NCBI RefSeq assembly: GCF_963678635.1
Contig: NC_087064.1
Coordinates: forward strand, 64,597,548-64,661,547
Origin: Symsagittifera roscoffensis
Lineage: Eukaryota; Xenacoelomorpha; Acoela; Convolutidae
Length of the DNA: 64,000 nucleotides
Reading direction: 5' to 3'
The position numbers were made by a program, and so were the translations under genes. The notes under the pieces were generated by a model. That model worked only from the letters and a program-made list of their open reading frames with translations, was not told the DNA's origin and made no database searches. Shown here one piece after another: positions 57,001 to 64,000 of this stretch (position 1 is the stretch's first letter; each line of letters opens with the position of its first letter).

Positions 57001-59095
57001 TTTCTCGACTGCACCGGCCAACATTTTGGAAAAAGCTTGTTTGTTTGACCCAGCTCAGATAAAATTCGACTTTCTTCACTGGGTCGGTCGAAATTATTAA
57101 AAGCTTGTTTGTTTGACCCAGTTCATATTAGTTTCCAGTTTCTCGACTGGTATTGTCGACATTTCTGAAATGCTTGTTTGTACGACCCAGTTCAGATATG
57201 TTTCAACTTTCTCGACTGCACCGGCCAACATTTTGGAAAAAGCTTGCTTGTTTGACCCAGCTCAGATAAAATTCGACTTTCTTCACTGGGTCGGTCGAAA
57301 TTATTAAAAGCTTGTTTGTTTGACCCAGTTCATATTAGTTTCCAGTTTCTTGACTGGTATTGTCGACATTTCTGAAATGCTTGTTTGTACGACCCAGTTC
57401 AGATATGTTTCAACTTTCTCGACTGCACCGGCCAATATTTTGGAAAAAGCTTGTTTGTTTGACCCAGTTCAGATATGTTTCGACTCTCGCGACTGTTTCG
57501 ATCAACTTTTTGAAAAGTTTTTTTTTGTTTGACCCAGCTCAGATAAAATTCGACTTTCTTCACTGGGTCGGTCGAAATTATTAAAAGCTTGTTTGTTTGA
57601 CCCAGTTCATATTAGTTTCCAGTTTCTCGACTGGTATGATCGGCATTTTAGAAAGATTGCTTGTTCGACCCAGTTCAGATAAGTTTCATCTTTCTCGGCT
57701 GGGCCGACCGACATTTTTAAAAGCTTATTCAATCGACCCAGTTTATAAATAATTTGACTCTTTTGACTGGTATGGTCGACAATTTAAAAAAACTTGTTTG
57801 TTCGACCCAGTTCAGGTATATTTCAATTTTCTCGACTGATTCGACCGAAGTTTTTGAAAAGCTCTTTTGTTCGACCCAGTTCAGACATAATTCGATTGTC
57901 TTGCCTGGGCCGACCGAAATTTTTAAATTGCTTGTTTGTGGGAACTAGTTAAAATTTGTTTCGACTTTCTCGACTGGGTCAACCGACGTTTCTAAAAAGC
58001 TTGTTTGTTCGACCCAGTTTATATATGTTTCGACTTTCTCGACTGGTATGATCGACAATTGTAAAAAAAATTGTTTGTTCAACCCAGTTCAGGTATATTT
58101 CAAGTTTCTCGACCGGGTCGAACTACGTTTTGAAAAAGCTTGTTTTTTCGACCCAGTTCAAGATATAGTTTGACCCTTGCGAGTGGATCGACCGACATTT
58201 CAAAAAGCTAGTTCGCTTCGACCCAATTCAGATAAGTTTTGAGTTTCTCGATTGGGCCTAGCAACACTTTTCAAATGCTTGTTTGATCGACCAAGCTTTT
58301 GTTCGACCCAGTTTTGTTCGACCCAGTTCAGAATATTGTTTCGAATATCTTGCCTGGGCCGACTCAAAAATATAAATAGCTTGTTTGTGCGACCTAGTTA
58401 AATTATGTTTCGACTTTCTCGACTGGTATGATTGACATTTTTAGAAAAAAATGTTTGTTCGGCCCAGTTCAGGTATATTTCAATTTTCTCGACTCTTCGA
58501 ACAACTTTTTTGAAAAGCTTGTTTGTTCGACCCAATTCAAGATATTTTTCGACTTTTTCGACTGGGTCGACCAACATTTAAAAAAAATTGTTTGTTCGAC
58601 CCAGTTAGATTAAATTTTGACACTTTAGAGTGGATCGAGCGACATTTTTATAAGCCTATTCGTTCGACTCAATTCAGATAGCTTTCGACTTTTTGGACTA
58701 GTATGATCGGCATTTTAAAAAGCTTTTCGTTCGACTCAAATCAGACATGTTTCGATTTTCTGGACTGAGCCGACCGACATTTATAAATTGCTTATTTGTT
58801 CGACCGAGTTAAAACGTGTTTCGACTTTCTCGACTGGGTCGACCGTTTGTTCGTACCATTTCAAAATTTGCTTCAAACTTTCTTGACTGGGTTGACCGAA
58901 TTTCTTGAAAAATTTTGTTTGTTCGTACCATTTCAAGGTTTGCTTCAACTTTCTCGACTGGGTTGACCGAAACTCTTGAAAAATTTTGATTGACGCTGTT
59001 TAGATACGTTTCGACTTTCTTGACTGGGCGACCGACATTTGTAAAAAAGAAACTATTTGTTCGACCCCGAACAGATATGGTTTGACGTTTTCAAT
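54030..59095. repeat. 69 bp satellite array, block 1, with higher-order units
   Basis: The monomer is about 69 bp, with consensus pieces CTTGTTTGTTCGACCCAGTT, CAGATATGTTTCGACTTTCT and CGACTGGGTCGACCGACATT then TTTAAAAAG. Because 69 is 23 codons, frames stay open through many units on both strands; these are not taken as genes. The monomer contains the inverted pair ACTGGGTCGA/TCGACCCAGT. Segment 55205-55800 recurs at 56516-57110, exactly 1,311 bp (19 monomers) away, and a 207 bp trimer is tandem at 55640-55850 and 56950-57580. Edges are more diverged than the middle. Confidence 0.95.
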
Positions 59096-60020
59096 CAAAA
59101 AAGGACAAGTTTCGTCCACTGCCCATTGTTTCGTTTTGCAACTGCAGCAAGAAATGTCTCCCTAGGGCAAAAAAGCGGAGGGGGAGGGATATAGTTAGAA
59201 AAATGCGATACAGCTTGATTCGTCTTGTAAGTGTGTGATGAGGAAGAAATTCAGCAGAATGTGGTCAAATGGGCCAAATCAGATTTTGGCTTGGATTACT
59301 TCAATTTTGCAATCCCACACTGGTCCATATGCAAACGTCAATCTTCTCGAGTCTTTTCTTTTACGCGGTCCAAAAACTTTTAACCGTCTGTTTTTCAAAA
59401 TGGATCAAAATACTCGATCTTATTGATTGAAGTTATTAGACTGCGAAAAACATTTGATTTTTCACTAAAAGCATAGTTCAAGTAACAAAATGTAATTTTC
59501 GGCCGTATAACAGAAAAGACTCATTTAAGTTTTCGCTTCTGTTTTAAAAAAAATTTCTGCTCTTATTTTTTTTGTCGGTATATACTGAGTTAAACTTCTA
59601 AAATATCCTCAAGAATCATAATTAACATCGGATCAACCAAATCGGTTTAGGGGCAGAAAATACGGATTTTTCATAAAATAACCTTGAATATAGCCTAGAT
59701 TATTTTAAAATCACCATATTTCTACGTTTAACTTGAACTAAAACATCATGTTGCAAAATCAACAATATACAAACGCAATCAATAGTATTATCGCTTTTGT
59801 ATGAGATGCATTTCTATACAGAATTGTTTTTAAAATTTATTCCATGCCTGCGGAGGGCTTTTTATGGTATATCAACTAGAGCGAGTGGGGTTTGAAATGA
59901 TTGGTTGATCCTAAAATTCAATATCAGGTTTGGTAAAGAATAGATTGATTCAAAACAAGGTCTTGCGAGTTTAACCATTTCCGTACCAAACAAAAATCCT
60001 CAACAAAGGATCTTTTAAGT
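59096..60020. other. Unique island inside satellite
   Basis: No 69 bp units here. A 63-codon plus frame at 59235-59426 (NQILAWITSILQSHTGPY) is too short to support. Nothing else is recognised. Confidence 0.55.
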
Positions 60021-63000
60021 AAGCCCCATGATACCTAGTAACAATTTGCCGCCCCTATGAAGATCTAATTCAACGATTCAATATATGAGAAATTTACACC
60101 CACCTGGGTTGAGGTACGCGATTTATGTTTCATCTTTCTCGACAAAAAATCGGTATTTTTCTATAATTTCGACCAAATTTTGAACGCTTGCCGATCGACA
60201 TTTTTAAAATGCTTGTTTGTTCAACCCAGTTCACATATGTTGTGAATCTCTCGATTGGGTCGACCGACGTTTTTAAAACGCTTGTTTGTTCGTCCCTCTT
60301 CAAATTTATTTTGACTTTCTCGACTAGGCCGACCAACATTTTACAAAATGTTGTTTGTTTGACCCAGTTCAATTATGTTTCGACTTTTCCGAATGGGTTG
60401 ACCGAAAGATTAAAAAAGTTTGTTCCTTCGAACCACTTCAAGTATTTATAGGCTTTCTCGAATCGGCCTACCGACGTTTTAAAAAAGCTTCTTTGATCGA
60501 CCCATCGCAGAAATGATTCGACTTTCTCGACTGGGTCCATGGAATTTTTTTTAAAAAAGTGTTTGTTCGACCCAGTTCAGATATGTTTCGACTTTCTCGG
60601 CTGGTGTGATCGACACTTTTAAAAATCTTGTTCATTCGACCCAGTTCGGTTATGAGTCAAACCATTCCCGTAACAAGCCAAAATCCTCGAAAAAAGATCT
60701 CTTAGAGTATTCCATATCATTAGTAACGATCTGCTACCCCTATAAAAAACTAATTCAACGATTCAGCATATGTGAAAATTGTACTCACCTGGGTTGAGGT
60801 ACTTGACTTATGTTTCAACTTTCTCGACTAAAAATATTTATTTTTCGACAGTTTCGACCAATCTTTGGTATGATTCGACTTAGTTGATCAATTTGAGGGT
60901 TTCGATTTCATTGACCATGTTTTGGTGTGTTTCGACACTTTTTACCAAAGTTTGGTATGTATCAACTACCTTGACCAAACAAAAAAAAGTGTTTAGTTTT
61001 GTTCGACCCAGTTCAGATATGTTTCAAATGTTTCATTTTTCTCGACTGGGCCGACCGAAATTTTTAAAGTCCATGTTTGTTCGAGCCAGTTCAAATATGC
61101 TTCAACTTTCTCGACTGGTTCGATCGATGTTTTTAAAAAGCTTGTTTGTTCGACCCTCTTCAAATTTATTTCGACTTTCTCGAATGGGCCGAAGAACATT
61201 TTTTTAAAATCTTGTTCGTTCGACCAGTTCAGATATGGTTCAATTTTCTGGAGTGTGCCGATCGACATTTTTAAAATGCTTGTTTGTTCGACCCAGTTCA
61301 AGTATGTTTCGGCTTTCTCGAAACGGCCGGCCGACGTTTTTCAAAAGCTTTTGTGTTAGACCTAGTAAAGATATGATTCCATTTTCTCGACTGGGTCGAC
61401 CGACATTACTGTAAAACAGGTTTTTTTGACCCGGTTCAGATATGTTTCGACTTTCTCGGCTAGTATGATTGACATTTTTTGAAATCTTGATCGTTCGACC
61501 CAGCTCGGGTATGAGTCCAACCATTCACGTAACAAGCTAAAACATCCTCGACAAAATATCTCCAAAAGTATCCCCCATGATACCTAGTAACGAGTCGCCA
61601 CCTTCAATAAAGATTTAATTCAACGATGCTGCATATTTGAAATTTGTACCCACCTGGGTTGAGTTACTCGATTTACGATTCAACATTCTTGATCAGGAAT
61701 CGGTTTTTTTGACAATTTCGACCAAATTTTGGCAAGCTTAGACTTACTTGGCCAATTTGGTGGGTTTCAATTTCATCGACCATGTTTGGTGTGTTTTGAC
61801 TCTCTCTACCAAAGTTTGGTATGTATCAATTTTGACAAACAAAAAAGTATTTCATTTTAATCGACCCAGTCAAGATATATTTCAATTTTCTCGACTGGGC
61901 CGACCGACAATTTTAAAATGCTTGTTTGTTCGACCCAGTTCAAGTATGTTTCGAATTTTTGACCGGGTTGACCGAAATTTAAGAAAGCTTCTTTGATCGA
62001 CCCAGCGCAGAAATGATTCGATTTTCTCGACTGGGTCGATGGAATTTTTTTTAAAAAAGTGTTTGTTCGACCCAGTTCAGATATGTTTCGACTTTCTCGG
62101 CTGGTGTGATCGACACTTTTAAAAATCTTGTTCATTCGACCCAGTTCGGGTATGAGTCCAACTATTCCCGTAACAAGCCAAAATCCTCGACAAAATATCT
62201 CCAAAAGTATCCCCCATGATACCTAGTAACGAGTCGCCACCTTCAATAAAGAACTAATTCAACGATGCAGCATATTTGAAATTTGTACCCACCTGGGATG
62301 AGTTACTCGATTTACGATTCAACATTCTTGATCAAGAATCGTTTTTTTTTGACAATTTCGACCAATATTTGGCAAGCTTAGACTTAATTGGCCAATTTGG
62401 TGGGTTTCAATTTCATCGACCATGTTTGGTGTGTTTTAACTCTCTCTACCAAAGTTTGGTATGTATCAATTTTGACAAACAAAAAAGTGTTTTATTTTAA
62501 TCGACCCAGTTAAGATATATTTCAATTTTCTCGACTGGGCCGACCGACAGTTTTAAAATGCTTGTTTGTTCGACCCAGTTCAAGTATGTTTCGAATTTTT
62601 GACCGGGTTGACCGAAATTTAAAAAAGCTTGTTCGTTCAAACCAGTCCAAGTATGTTTCGGTTTTCTCGAGCAGGCCGACCGACATTTTTTAAAATGCTT
62701 TTTTGTCGGACCCAAATCAGATTATGATTCGATTTTCTCGACTGGGTCGATCGATTTTTTTAATGGTTGTTTTTCTACCCAGCTATAGTATGTTTTGACC
62801 TTCTCGACTGGGTAGACCGGCATTTAAAAAAAAAAAGTTTCTTCGACCCAGCTCAGATGTGTTTCGACTTTCTCGACTAGTATGATCGACCCTCTTAGAA
62901 ATCCTATTTGTTTGTCCCAGCTCAGTTATGTTTCAACTTTCTCGACTGTGTTGACCGAATTTTTTTAAAATAATTTGTTCCTTCGAACCAGTTCAAGTAT

Positions 63001-63960
63001 GTTTCGGACTTCTCGAAAAGGCCGACCGACGTTTTGAAAAAGCTTTTTGTTCAACCCACTGCAGATATGATTCGACTTTCTCGACTGGTTCGACCGATAT
63101 TGCTTAAAATGTGTTTCTTTGACATAGCTCAGATATGTTTCAACTTTCTCGGCTAGTATGATCGACATTTTTAAAAACCTTGTTCGTTCGACCCAGTTCG
63201 GGTATGAGTCCAACCATTCACGTGCCAAGCCAAAATCTTCGACGGAAGCTCTCTTAAAATTTTTCCCATGATAGCTAGTAACGAGTTGCCACCCCTAAAA
63301 AACTACTTCAACGATTCAGCATATGTGAAATTTGTACCCACCTGGGTTTAGTTACTCGATTTATGTTTCAATTTTCTCGACCAAAAATATTTAAATTTCG
63401 ACAGTTTCGACCAAATTTTAGTATGATTCGACTTTTTTGAACAATTCGATAGGTTTCGATTTCATCGACCATTTTTTGGTGTGTTTCGACTCTCTCTACC
63501 AAATTTTGGTATGTATTAACTTACTTGACAAACAAAAAAGTGTTTAATTTTAATCGACCCAGTTCAGATTTGTTTCAATTTTCTCGACTGGGCCGACCGA
63601 CATTTTTAAACTGCTTGTTTGTTTGACCCAGTTCAAAATGTTCCGAATTTTTTGACTGGGTTGACCGAAATTTTAAAAAGCTCGCTCGTTTGAGCCAGTC
63701 CAAGTATGTTTCGGTTTTCTCGAATGGGCAGACCCACATTTTTAAAAATGCTTCTTTGTTGGACCCACTTCAGATATGATTCGATTTTCTCGACTGCGTC
63801 GAATTTTCGATCGAATTTTAATGGTTTTTTTTCTACCCAGTTCTAGTATGTTTCGACCTTCTCGACTGGGTAGACCGGCATTTCTAAAAAACATGTTTCT
63901 CCGACCCAGTTCAGATTTTTACCCGGTTTGACAATAAAGGTAATCATACAGTTTTCATAT
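60021..63960. repeat. 69 bp satellite array, block 2, with interspersed module
   Basis: The same monomer family as block 1, alternating with a roughly 300 bp non-satellite module. The module contains ATGATACCTAGTAACGAG, a TAATTCAACGATTCAGCATA-type phrase, CCCACCTGGGTTGAG and a run of TTTCGACxx phrases. Module anchors occur at about 60028, 60716, 61576, 62216 and 63268 (also 53943 before block 1), spaced roughly 640-1,050 bp. The array ends near 63915, and the last about 85 bases are non-satellite. Confidence 0.9.
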
Positions 63961-64000
63961 AGGGCATTTGTATGTCTAGCATTTTTCCATAAACAAAAAT

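Noticed and set aside
54030-59095. CRISPR-like array
   Set aside because: The repeats are adjacent tandem monomers that vary among themselves, with no unique spacers, in a eukaryotic context.
54383-63228. Many 60-155 codon frames on both strands in the satellite, resembling a protein with 23-residue repeats
   Set aside because: A 69 bp period keeps any open frame open for many units on either strand; no start, splice or flanking coding signal sets one frame apart, and stops interrupt all of them.

Overview
This is a 64 kb piece of AT-rich animal nuclear DNA, made almost entirely of repeats and pseudogenes. It has long non-coding stretches, spliceosomal introns with TTTTCAG-type acceptors, a secreted C-type-lectin-like gene split into short exons, a Ty3/gypsy-type retroelement, tRNA-derived SINE-like heads and a satellite array. 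There is no bacterial-type gene organisation. The acceptor consensus and the small lectin gene would fit a nematode, but this is a weak inference and the species cannot be fixed. A 200-base run of N at 17962-18161 shows the assembly is a draft.

Layout. 1-3612: a direct repeat of about 1.1 kb (two copies), each carrying a tRNA-like box A/box B pair, around a 1.37 kb spacer. 3613-6000: two diverged copies of a degenerate coding module of unknown family. 7366-7456: a fragment of the lectin gene. 8236-17961: a large interrupted palindrome (arms of about 4.4 and 4.6 kb around a 0.73 kb spacer). Its arms contain fossil copies of lectin exon 3 and lectin-flank sequence, and the right arm has been split by a 1,988 bp insertion that carries a TIR element. 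18162-21160: a direct duplication including the edge of a candidate LTR. 21011-40600: a long, decayed minus-strand Ty3/gypsy-like element. Read on the minus strand it runs LTR-like sequence, gag, three zinc knuckles, two protease copies, RT (with duplicated catalytic box), RNase H, integrase, then a 9.4 kb mosaic of four repeated modules coding for unknown proteins where an extra ORF or env would lie, then LTR-like sequence. 40600-42100: duplicated small ORFs. 42831-44834: the best gene, a five-exon minus-strand lectin-like gene whose C-terminal half is missing. 45331-48084: a near-identical 1,375 bp tandem duplication. 48355-48940: two palindrome-rich elements. 50966-53500: a plus-strand lectin pseudogene copy with a TIR element in its intron. 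54030-64000: a 69 bp satellite with higher-order structure, broken by about 0.9 kb of unique DNA and by recurring copies of a non-satellite module.

How the parts relate. One lectin locus and its 5' flank appear to have been copied repeatedly in both orientations: the palindrome arms, the 45-48 kb tandem duplication, the 7.4 kb fragment and the 51-53 kb pseudogene all share its sequence. Transposable elements have inserted into those copies. Only the lectin gene at 42.8-44.8 kb keeps an open reading frame with matching splice phases; everything else coding-like is broken. All alignments were done by eye, so boundaries are approximate to a few bases (unique motifs) or tens of bases (diverged repeats).
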